Source: Rhodospirillales bacterium
Lineage (GTDB): Bacteria > Pseudomonadota > Alphaproteobacteria > Reyranellales > Reyranellaceae
Assembly (NCBI GenBank): GCA_016699855.1
Contig: CP064988.1
Coordinates: forward strand, 5,112,501-5,176,500
Length of the DNA: 64,000 nt
Direction: 5' to 3'
Shown: positions 58,027-64,000 of the stretch, piece after piece
How the letters are laid out: each line of letters opens with the position of its first letter
Numbering within the stretch: the stretch's first letter is position 1
Notes under the pieces: model-generated
Told to the model about the DNA's origin: nothing
Database searches by the model: none
What the model saw: the letters and a program-made list of their open reading frames with translations, nothing else
Made by a program: the position numbers and the translations under genes

Positions 58027-59094
58027 GTGGACGGGAACATCGTCATCGCGCTCGACGGCATGGGCGGGGACCAGGCCCCCGACATGGTCGTGCGCGGCGC
58101 CGATATCGCACGCGAGCGCCATCCCGAGGTTACGTTCCTCCTGTTCGGCGATCCCGAGCGTCTGCGGCCGTTGATCGACCGCACCAAGCTTCTCAAGGGT
58201 AGCTGCGAGCTGGTCGCCACCACGGACGTGGTGTCGAACGACGACAAGCCGACCGCCGCGCTGCGCAAGCGCAAGACGTCGAGCATGGGGCAGGCGGTCG
58301 AGGCCGTCGCCGCCGGCACCGCGAGCTGCGTCGTCTCGGCCGGCAACACCGGGGCGTTGCTCGCGACCGCCAGCGTCGGACTGCGCACGTTGCCGGGCGT
58401 CCGGCGCCCGGCCCTGTGCTCTTTCCTGCCGACGACGCGCGGCGAGACCGTGATGCTCGACCTCGGCGCCAACCTGCAGTGCGACAGCAACAACCTGGTC
58501 GAGTTCGCGGTGATGGGCTCGGTGTTCGCGCGCAGCGTGCTGGGAATCGACGCGCCGACAGTCGGCCTGCTCAACGTCGGCGCCGAGGAGGGCAAGGGCA
58601 ACGAGACGCTGCGCGACGCCGCGGCCGCGCTGCGGGTCGAGGGCGGCCCGGTCTCGTTCCACGGCTTCGTCGAGGGCAACGACATCGGCACCGGGGCGGT
58701 CGACGTCGTCGTGACCGACGGTTTCACCGGCAATGTCGCGCTGAAAGCGATCGAAGGCACCGCCAAGCTCTACACCGGCTTCGTGCGCGACGCGTTCAAC
58801 ACCTCGCCACTCGCGAAAATGGGCTATCTTCTCGCCGGTGGAGCTTGGCGCAAGCTGCGTCAGCGGGTCGATCCCCGGCGCTACAATGGCGGCGTGTTCC
58901 TCGGCCTCAACGGCGTCTGCGTGAAAAGCCATGGCGGCACGGACGCGATCGGCTTCGCGCACGCCATCGGCGTCGCGGTCGATCTCGTGAAGTACAGTTT
59001 CAACGACAAGGTCGTCGAGGACCTGAGGCGGCTGCGCGCGGCGCTCGAGAGCGCGGGCGCGCCGGCGGCGGTGGGGGGAGCTGCGGGGACATGA
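58027..59094 (+). CDS. plsX: phosphate acyltransferase PlsX
   Basis: A 355-residue enzyme that makes acyl-phosphate from acyl-ACP for phospholipid synthesis. The N-terminal IVIALDGMGGDQAPDMVVRG and the downstream SSMGQAVEAVAAG and VSAGNTGALLATA are family signatures; GAWRKLRQRVDPRRYNGGVF is conserved near the end. The start is GTG 58027, with the preceding GTG-rich spacer offering no strong ribosome site. It overlaps fabH by 4 bp. Confidence 0.95.
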   Translation: MDGNIVIALDGMGGDQAPDMVVRGADIARERHPEVTFLLFGDPERLRPLIDRTKLLKGSCELVATTDVVSNDDKPTAALRKRKTSSMGQAVEAVAAGTASCVVSAGNTGALLATASVGLRTLPGVRRPALCSFLPTTRGETVMLDLGANLQCDSNNLVEFAVMGSVFARSVLGIDAPTVGLLNVGAEEGKGNETLRDAAAALRVEGGPVSFHGFVEGNDIGTGAVDVVVTDGFTGNVALKAIEGTAKLYTGFVRDAFNTSPLAKMGYLLAGGAWRKLRQRVDPRRYNGGVFLGLNGVCVKSHGGTDAIGFAHAIGVAVDLVKYSFNDKVVEDLRRLRAALESAGAPAAVGGAAGT

Positions 59095-60062
59095 TTCGCT
59101 CTGTGGTGCAAGGTTGCGGCTCGTACCTGCCGGAGCGGGTGGTGACGAACGAGGAGCTGGCGCGCCGGCTCGACACGTCCGACGACTGGATCACGCAGCG
59201 CACCGGCATCAAGGCGCGCCATATCGCCGCCGACGGCGAGATGACGTCGGATCTGGCGCTGGCCGCCTCCCGCGCGGCCCTGGCCGCCGCCGGGATGAGC
59301 GGATCCGACATCGACCTGATCGTGCTCGCGACCGCGACGCCGGACCAGACGTTCCCGGCGACCGCGACCAAGGTCCAGGCCGCGCTCGGCATGACCAGGG
59401 GCGCCGCGTTCGACGTCCAGGCGGTCTGCTCCGGTTTTGTCTACGGGGTGTCTGTGGCCGACAGCATGATGCGTTGCGGCATGGCGCGGACCGCGCTGGT
59501 GATCGGCGCGGAGACGTTCTCGCGGATTCTCGACTGGAACGACCGTGGCACCTGCGTGCTGTTCGGCGATGGCGCCGGCGCCATCGTCTTGAGAGCCGAG
59601 GAGGGGGCGGGAACCGCGTCCGACCGCGGGGTGCTGGCCAACACCATCCATTCCGATGGGCGGCACCACGACCTCCTGTACGTCGACGGCGGCCCATCCT
59701 CCACCCGGACGGCGGGTTTCCTCCGGATGGAAGGGAAGGAGGTCTTCAAGCACGCGGTGACCAACCTGGCCGCGGTTGTCGGGGAGACCCTCGGCTTGGC
59801 GGGCGTGACGGCGGCCGATCTCGATTGGCTGGTGCCGCACCAGGCCAACAAGCGGATCATCGACGGGACCGGCCGCAAACTCGGGCTGCCCTCGGACAAG
59901 GTCGTGGTCACCGTCCAGGACCACGCGAACACGTCGGCGGCCTCCATTCCGCTGGCGCTGGACGTCGCCATCAAGGACGGACGCATCCAACGCGGCCATC
60001 TCGTGCTGCTCGAAGCCATGGGTGGCGGATTGACCTGGGGTGCAAGCCTAATTCGTTGGTAG
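59091..60062 (+). CDS. fabH: beta-ketoacyl-ACP synthase III
   Basis: A 323-residue condensing enzyme that starts fatty acid synthesis from acetyl-CoA and malonyl-ACP. The catalytic triad is Cys113 (VQAVCSGF), His250 (VPHQANKRI) and Asn280 (DHANTSAASIPLAL). YLPERVVTNEELARRLDTSD and the final GGGLTWGASLIRW are typical. ATG 59091 overlaps the plsX stop. The AT-rich block begins directly after its stop codon. Confidence 0.96.
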   Translation: MIRSVVQGCGSYLPERVVTNEELARRLDTSDDWITQRTGIKARHIAADGEMTSDLALAASRAALAAAGMSGSDIDLIVLATATPDQTFPATATKVQAALGMTRGAAFDVQAVCSGFVYGVSVADSMMRCGMARTALVIGAETFSRILDWNDRGTCVLFGDGAGAIVLRAEEGAGTASDRGVLANTIHSDGRHHDLLYVDGGPSSTRTAGFLRMEGKEVFKHAVTNLAAVVGETLGLAGVTAADLDWLVPHQANKRIIDGTGRKLGLPSDKVVVTVQDHANTSAASIPLALDVAIKDGRIQRGHLVLLEAMGGGLTWGASLIRW

Positions 60063-60139
60063 AACAAAAAACTGTGGAAATTTTCTCAAGATTCATTTCA
60101 GTTGAATTGATTGCTTAAGAGTTGCATATAAATATTATA

Positions 60140-60152
60140 TATCAATATGTTA
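60140..60152 (+). promoter_or_regulatory. IHF-binding site (exact consensus)
   Basis: TATCAATATGTTA matches WATCARNNNNTTR at every fixed base, and the A/T tract just before it (CATATAAATATTATA) is as in strong IHF sites. It is 256 bp before the ihfA start. Confidence 0.6.
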
Positions 60153-60189
60153 GATATTTTTATTAAAGTGATATTTTGTCATTATTATA

Positions 60190-60202
60190 TAATACATTGA
60201 TA
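60190..60202 (-). promoter_or_regulatory. IHF-binding site (exact consensus, reverse orientation)
   Basis: On the minus strand this reads TATCAATGTATTA, again an exact fit to WATCARNNNNTTR. It is 50 bp from the first site and opposite in orientation, so two IHF bends could act together. Confidence 0.55.
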
Positions 60203-60275
60203 TATTTATATATATTTGAACTTTTTCACGTTCTTTACGAGCATCAGCTCAGGTTTCCGCAGAATTGCCGTTTTG

Positions 60276-60292
60276 ACGACCATATTGGTCGT
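60276..60292. promoter_or_regulatory. inverted repeat ACGACCA-TAT-TGGTCGT
   Basis: A perfect palindrome with 7-bp arms and a 3-bp centre, 116 bp upstream of ihfA and at the edge of the AT-rich block. It has the size of a dimeric repressor operator; the MerR-type gene behind ihfA is one possible partner, although MerR sites usually lie between the -35 and -10 elements. Confidence 0.4.
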
Positions 60293-60407
60293 TCTGGGCG
60301 TGTTTTGTTCACTCCCGATTACATTTTTAACGGCCGCGCACATGCCCCTGTTATTGACCTCATTTCTATCTGAGACTATGGTTTAAGAGGGGAAGGGGAA
60401 AAGCTGA

Positions 60408-60731
60408 ATGGAATTGCGTACGATCACCCGCGCTGATCTCAGCGAGGCGGTGTTCCAGGACGTGGGGTTGTCCCGGAACGAATCCGCCGAGTTGGTCGAG
60501 GTCGTCCTCGGCGAGATCGCGGATGCCTTGGCCAAAGGCCAGACCGTGAAGATTTCCAGCTTTGGAAGTTTCACCGTCCGGGACAAGGGCCAGCGGATCG
60601 GGCGTAATCCAAAAACCGGTCAGGAGGTTCCAATCCTGCCGCGGCGAGTCCTCGTCTTCCGCGCGTCGAACGTGTTGAAAGCAAAAATTAACAACACGAC
60701 GCCAATCAGTGATGATGTGGAAGGTGAATGA
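60408..60731 (+). CDS. ihfA: integration host factor subunit alpha
   Basis: A 107-residue DNA-bending HU/IHF protein. TRADLSEAVFQDVGLSRNES starts the helical body, and KISSFGSFTVRDKGQRIGRN followed by PKTG is the beta-arm; the Pro that inserts into DNA is in GRNPKTGQ. The alpha-subunit character is seen in VPILPRRVLVFRAS. It pairs with IhfB encoded elsewhere. It overlaps the merR-type gene by 4 bp (ATGA), so translation is coupled. Confidence 0.95.
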   Translation: MELRTITRADLSEAVFQDVGLSRNESAELVEVVLGEIADALAKGQTVKISSFGSFTVRDKGQRIGRNPKTGQEVPILPRRVLVFRASNVLKAKINNTTPISDDVEGE

Positions 60732-61225
60732 TGGCCACTGCGACAATGACCATGCCGGACCGACGGATGGAGAAATCCGCCCACGCGTTCCGTACCATCA
60801 GCGAGGTCGCGACCGAGCTGGATGTTCCGCAGCACGTCCTGCGGTTCTGGGAGAGCAAATTCAACCAGGTCCGCCCGCTGAAGCGTGGTGGCGGTCGCCG
60901 TTACTACCGGCCGGAGGATATCGACCTGCTGCGTCGTATCCGCTCGCTGCTGTACGATGACGGCTACACGATCAAGGGCGTCCAGCGTCTGCTGAAGGAG
61001 GCCCGCGGCCGCCTCGGCATGCGCGAGACCGCTGTCGAACCGCGTCTGCTCGACATCGAGACGCGCGCCGAGCTGCCGCGCACCGGCCCGCAGCCGGCGA
61101 CCGACCGGCCGCTGTCGCGCGTCAGCGCGCGCCTCGACGCAGCCAAGCGCGGCGAGATCGAGGACGTGCTGTCCGACCTCCAGGGCGCGCTGTCGCTGCT
61201 TCGCAAGACGCTGCAGACCTCGTAG
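60728..61225 (+). CDS. MerR family transcriptional regulator
   Basis: A 165-residue regulator. The winged helix (about residues 20-90) includes FRTISEVATELDVPQHVLRF, then WESKFNQVRPLKRGGGRRYY, and YTIKGVQRLLKE. The rest is a linker and a short C-terminal helix, with no cysteines for metal binding. It is the MerR protein that follows ihfA in nearly all alphaproteobacteria, and its ligand is unknown. The stop is followed by a terminator-like hairpin. Confidence 0.9.
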   Translation: MMATATMTMPDRRMEKSAHAFRTISEVATELDVPQHVLRFWESKFNQVRPLKRGGGRRYYRPEDIDLLRRIRSLLYDDGYTIKGVQRLLKEARGRLGMRETAVEPRLLDIETRAELPRTGPQPATDRPLSRVSARLDAAKRGEIEDVLSDLQGALSLLRKTLQTS

Positions 61226-61247
61226 ACGACGTATCGGCGCCGAATCG

Positions 61248-61277
61248 GAAGCCGCCGGCGCGATCGCCGGCGGCTTC
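61248..61277 (+). terminator. terminator-like hairpin after the MerR gene
   Basis: GAAGCCGCCGGCG (61248-61260) pairs perfectly with CGCCGGCGGCTTC (61265-61277) across the loop CGAT, a 13-bp stem. There is no T tract, so termination may be weak or Rho-assisted. Confidence 0.6.
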
Positions 61278-61416
61278 GCCATTCTCCGCGCCGCGCATCC
61301 CGAGGAATTGTGGCGCGGGCAGCGCGGCGTCGTTGCAATCCGGCGTGCTGTGCGTCTATGTTCCGCGCGCCCGGACGGGGCGCCTCAGCGCGCCGCCGAC
61401 GGGCGGACGAGCAGGT

Positions 61417-61493
61417 CGGGGCGTAGCGCAGCCCGGTAGCGCATCAGTCTGGGGGACTGAGGGTCGTCGGTTCGAATCCGGCCGCCCCGACCA
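61417..61493 (+). tRNA. tRNA-Pro (anticodon GGG)
   Basis: A complete 77-nt cloverleaf. Acceptor CGGGGCG (61417-61423) pairs with CGCCCCG (61483-61489), the discriminator base is A and CCA is encoded (61491-61493). The anticodon stem TCAGT/ACTGA encloses the loop CTGGGGG with anticodon GGG at positions 34-36. The T arm contains GGTTCGAATCC. The order ihfA-merR-tRNA-Pro is conserved in alphaproteobacteria. No duplicated tRNA 3' end is seen nearby, so no integrated element is indicated. Confidence 0.95.
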
Positions 61494-61539
61494 ACTCGTC
61501 ACCGATTGGATCGGTTCAATCCACGATCTGCGCGGCGTC

Positions 61540-61839
61540 TCAGGCCTCGAGCGTCTGTTCGACCAGCGCGCGGCCGGCCGGCGTCAGCTTGCAGACCAAC
61601 CAGTCGGGCTTCAGCGGATTGGCGAACCACGGCTCGGCCCATCCTCTATCGACGCAACGGCGGATCAGGGACGGCTCGAACGCTTGCCCGTCGAGGTCGA
61701 AAAGCGGAAGCTTTCCGCCAGGCTGGGAAAATCCTCGAATAAGATAAGATAATTCTCTATTTTTCAGCCTAATAGGAGAATTTCTTAAAGTTGAACATTC
61801 AGATGAAGAAGGCGAGACTTTCTTCGCGAGCGCGCCCAT
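61540..61839 (-). CDS. hypothetical protein with winged-helix-like C-terminus
   Basis: A 99-residue protein. Its core RGFSQPGGKLPLFDLDGQAF and IRRCVDRGWAEPWFANPLKP is of a type I have seen as a conserved small alphaproteobacterial protein, and the end KLTPAGRALVEQ looks like a MarR-like helix-turn-helix tail. The first 35 residues are encoded by AT-rich DNA unlike the rest. TCTGGGGGACGTC before ATG 61839 supports the start. It lies convergent to tRNA-Pro and divergent from cutA. The function is unknown, possibly DNA-binding. Confidence 0.6.
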   Translation of the reverse strand: MGALAKKVSPSSSECSTLRNSPIRLKNRELSYLIRGFSQPGGKLPLFDLDGQAFEPSLIRRCVDRGWAEPWFANPLKPDWLVCKLTPAGRALVEQTLEA

Positions 61840-61967
61840 GACGTCCCCCAGACTTCAACTGCCCCTGTACAAGAAATACTCGACAAGCCTCTGAAAATAA
61901 ACAAAAAATTAAAATTCACGCTGAGTAATAGCGATATCCACCGCCTATTGGGCCGAGGGAGGCGCAG

Positions 61968-62300
61968 GTGTCCCAAGTCTTGTTGGTCTACGTGACAGCG
62001 GCCGACGTCGAGGAGGCCGAAAGAATCGGCGAGGCGGTGGTCGACGGCCGCTTGGCGGCGTGCGCCAACATCGTCGATGGCATGCGCACGATCTTCCGCT
62101 GGGAAGGTAGCGTGCAGAAGGGCCGCGAAGCGATCCTGATCCTGAAGACCCGCGAGGACCTGTTCGAGGAACTCAAGGACCGTGTGATCGAATTGCACTC
62201 CTACGACCTGCCCTGCGTGGTGGCGGTGCGGATCGAGACCGGCCACGAACCGTTCCTGGAATGGGTCGAGGCCGAGACCGGCCCGAGTCTGTTCGCCTGA
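61968..62300 (+). CDS. cutA: divalent-cation tolerance protein CutA
   Basis: A 110-residue trimeric CutA-type protein. VLLVYVTAADVEEAERIGEAV, LAACANIVDGMRTIFRWEG (with the Cys-Ala-Asn and Trp-x-G of the family) and HSYDLPCVVAVRIE are all conserved. The start is GTG 61968, preceded by GAGGGAGGCGCAG. The upstream 128 bp are AT-rich. Its biochemical role is unclear; the name comes from copper sensitivity in E. coli. Confidence 0.93.
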   Translation: MSQVLLVYVTAADVEEAERIGEAVVDGRLAACANIVDGMRTIFRWEGSVQKGREAILILKTREDLFEELKDRVIELHSYDLPCVVAVRIETGHEPFLEWVEAETGPSLFA

Positions 62301-62433
62301 GCCGGCGCCGCCGACCCGTGCCCATTCGCGCGGCAGGCCGGCGCAAGCGCGTGTTGCGGCCACGACGGGTCCTCGGCACCATGGCGCCGCGCCGGCGGTC
62401 CCCCGCGTCGGCGGCCACGAACGGATCGGTCGC

Positions 62434-63744
62434 ATGTCCGCAGCATCCCTAGACGCCGGTGCCGCCGCGCCGAACGAGCGCGCGATCCTGGTGTATTCCT
62501 CCATCGGCCACGGCCTGATGCACTACATGGCCGCGTTCTTCCCCTACATCGCCATCGGCATGGCGGTGGCGTGGGGAGAACCCGGCAAACCCCTCGACCA
62601 CCAGGTCCTGTTGCTCCCGCTGTGGCAGATGGCGGCGTTCCTGCTCGGCCTCGCGGCGCTGCCGGCGGGCTGGCTCAGCGACCGCTGGAGCGCGCCGGGC
62701 ATGATGGTGGTCATGTTCCTCGGCATGGGCGTGGCGTCGATCGCCTGCGGTTTCGTGCCCGACGGCGGCTATCTCGCGCTTCAGCTCCTGATGGCGGCGC
62801 TGGGCCTTTTCGCGGCGATCTACCACTCCGTCGGCATCGCCTGGGTGCTGCGCAACGCCGCGCGCCCCGGTCATGCCCTGGGAATCAACGGCGTGTTCGG
62901 CAGCGCCGGCCTGGCGCTGTGCGGCGCCGGCTCCGGCCTGCTGATCAACCTGTTCTCGTGGCGCGCCGCCTTCATCGTGCCGGGCGTCGTCTGCGTCGTG
63001 GCCGGAATCGCGCTGATGGACGCCATCCGGCGCGGGCGCGTGGGCGACCGGCCGATGCCGGCGACGCGCGGCGCGACGCCGGCCAAGGGCGATCTGGCGC
63101 GGGTGTTCGTGATCCTGACGGTGACGATGTTCATCGGCGGCATCATGTGGCAGGCGATCCAGTACGGCGCCCCGGGCCTTTTCGAGGCGCGGATGGCGGC
63201 GGAGATCGACTGGCTGCAGGGCGTGACCAACGGCCAGCTCGCGACCGAGGCCAAGAAGATGGCGTTCTGGGTCGGCATCTTCGGCTCTCTGGTCTACGTC
63301 GCGTCGGGAGTCTGCCAGTACTTCCTCGGCTGGCTGTCGGACCGCTTCGCGCTCAAGAGCGTCTACGCCGTGACGGCGTTCCTGCAGGTGCTGGCGATGC
63401 TGGGGCTGGCGTTCCTGCCGGGCTACGGCGCGGTGGCGGCCGCGATGGCGTCCGCGATCATCAGCTCCGCCTCGGGCCCGGCGGAGAACCTGCTGATCGG
63501 GCGCTACACGCCGACCCGCTACCACGGCCTCGGGTTCGGCGCGAAATTCATCGTCTCGTTCGGCGCCGGCCCGGTCGCGATCTGGCTGATCTCGCACGTG
63601 AAGGCCAGCACCGGCGATCTCGAGCGCCTGTTCCTCGGCCTCGCGATAGCGGGGGTGCTGGTCTGGCTGGCGGCGTTGCTGCTGCCGGGTGGCGAGCGCA
63701 AGGCGCCGGCGATGGCCGCGCCGCGCCCCGCGCCGGCCGAATAG
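62434..63744 (+). CDS. MFS transporter
   Basis: A 436-residue inner-membrane major facilitator with about 12 helices. The first half includes LVYSSIGHGLMHYMAAFFPY and the motif-A LPAGWLSDRWSAPGMM between helices 2 and 3. The second half has VGIFGSLVYVASGVCQYFLG and LSDRFALKSVY. About 35 residues after helix 7 (ARMAAEIDWLQGVTNGQLAT) form an unusual periplasmic loop. It resembles fosmidomycin-resistance-like MFS proteins. It is 133 bp downstream of cutA. Confidence 0.85.
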   Translation: MSAASLDAGAAAPNERAILVYSSIGHGLMHYMAAFFPYIAIGMAVAWGEPGKPLDHQVLLLPLWQMAAFLLGLAALPAGWLSDRWSAPGMMVVMFLGMGVASIACGFVPDGGYLALQLLMAALGLFAAIYHSVGIAWVLRNAARPGHALGINGVFGSAGLALCGAGSGLLINLFSWRAAFIVPGVVCVVAGIALMDAIRRGRVGDRPMPATRGATPAKGDLARVFVILTVTMFIGGIMWQAIQYGAPGLFEARMAAEIDWLQGVTNGQLATEAKKMAFWVGIFGSLVYVASGVCQYFLGWLSDRFALKSVYAVTAFLQVLAMLGLAFLPGYGAVAAAMASAIISSASGPAENLLIGRYTPTRYHGLGFGAKFIVSFGAGPVAIWLISHVKASTGDLERLFLGLAIAGVLVWLAALLLPGGERKAPAMAAPRPAPAE

Positions 63745-63789
63745 GGCGGACCGCGCCGGACGCCGCAGGGCGACCGGCGCGGGCGCCGG

Positions 63790-64000
63790 TCACTTTCCGC
63801 GGAACGCCGGCCGCGACAGGCAGCGGTCCAGCCAGTTCGCGACGTTCGGGCAGGTCGGCATCTCGAGCTTGACCAGCTTCGCCCAGCTCATCACCGAGGC
63901 CAGGTTCAGATCGGCGATCGTGAAGGTGTCGCCGGTCAGGAACTGCCGGCCGGTCAACGCCGCCTCCAGCACGGCGAGCGGCTTGGCGACGGCGGCCTTG
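63790..64000 (-). CDS. glutathione S-transferase, C-terminal part (truncated by the window edge)
   Basis: The stop codon is at 63790-63792 and the frame is open to the window end. The visible 69 residues are the GST C-terminal domain: LTGRQFLTGDTFTIADLNLA has the N-capping box (F-T-I-A-D) of the last helices, and NVANWLDRCLSRPAFRGK is the usual end. The N-terminal domain lies outside the window. It converges with the MFS gene. Confidence 0.8.
   Translation of the reverse strand, partial: KAAVAKPLAVLEAALTGRQFLTGDTFTIADLNLASVMSWAKLVKLEMPTCPNVANWLDRCLSRPAFRGK

Larger units (their letters stand above)
60063..60407. other. 345-bp AT-rich control region upstream of ihfA
   Basis: A block strikingly richer in A+T than everything around it (the first 170 bp are almost only A and T, with runs such as TATAAATATTATATATC). 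It contains two exact IHF consensus sites and a 7-bp-arm palindrome, noted separately. An open frame at 60176-60373 is here but looks like chance. It most likely holds the ihfA promoter and a curved or easily melted DNA segment. Purine-rich GAGGGGAAGGGGAAAAGC just before the ATG gives the ribosome-binding site. Confidence 0.8.

Noticed and set aside
60176..60373. A 65-codon frame in the AT-rich block before ihfA
   Set aside because: Its start has no ribosome site, it overlaps the palindrome and IHF site region, and no family is recognisable; low GC makes such frames by chance.
61494..61540. Integration site (att) at the tRNA-Pro 3' end
   Set aside because: No second copy of the tRNA 3' sequence and no integrase gene is visible in the window.

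Overview
The window is a high-GC chromosomal segment (roughly 70% G+C by eye) that reads as an alphaproteobacterium, probably of the Rhodospirillales/Hyphomicrobiales group. Support comes from the gene order rpiB-glyA-nrdR-ribD-ribE-ribBA-ribH-nusB-thiL, from bamE / ubiquinol-cytochrome c chaperone / yceD-rpmF-plsX-fabH-ihfA-merR-tRNA-Pro, from a K+-insensitive H+-pyrophosphatase, and from many Bug/TctC, LLM-oxidoreductase, acyl-CoA and ABC-transport genes. No phage, transposon, CRISPR array or defence island is visible.

Layout. 1-4.7 kb: hydrolase, flavin oxidoreductase, small secreted protein, SDR and LysR regulator, with a TetR-like palindrome and repeated CGTACAG operators. 4.7-9.5 kb: a DUF1127 protein, a single-chain CydDC-like double ABC exporter and a Tat-exported nicotinamidase. 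9.5-31 kb: mostly single metabolic genes and transporters (PLP transsulfuration enzyme, TrpG/PabA-like amidotransferase, DMT permease, YibQ-like deacetylase, amidase, acyl-CoA ligase, PPK2, HpcH/HpaI aldolase, metallo-beta-lactamase fold protein, Bug receptor, acyl-CoA dehydrogenase, Zn-ADH, MaoC/SDR/ABM operon, CorA, GST). 28.5-32.2 kb: a cyanate/nitrate-type ABC importer followed by cyanase, with an exact sigma-54 promoter. 32.4-39.4 kb: gcdH and the complete liv branched-chain amino acid operon. 39.4-40.7 kb: a divergent AraC regulator / cupin dioxygenase pair, both broken. 40.9-48.3 kb: the rib-centred housekeeping operon. 48.4-52 kb: four accessory genes. 52-64 kb: hppA, then the bamE-to-tRNA-Pro housekeeping block, cutA, an MFS permease and a GST cut by the window edge.

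How genes work together. The rib genes supply riboflavin; the bifunctional RibBA is the RibBX type with a degenerate GTP cyclohydrolase II half. The transporter plus cyanase would import cyanate and turn it into ammonia and CO2 under nitrogen control. The liv genes import branched-chain amino acids, and gcdH degrades glutaryl-CoA. ihfA is preceded by a very AT-rich 345-bp block holding two exact IHF consensus sites, which suggests autoregulation.

Caution: five frame disruptions and one nonsense codon fall between 33.9 and 45.6 kb (livH, araC-like, cupin, ribD, ribBA). Two lie in normally essential riboflavin genes and several are at short G runs, so consensus errors are a serious possibility. 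I found nothing I can defend as an entirely new biological system; the best leads are regulatory.
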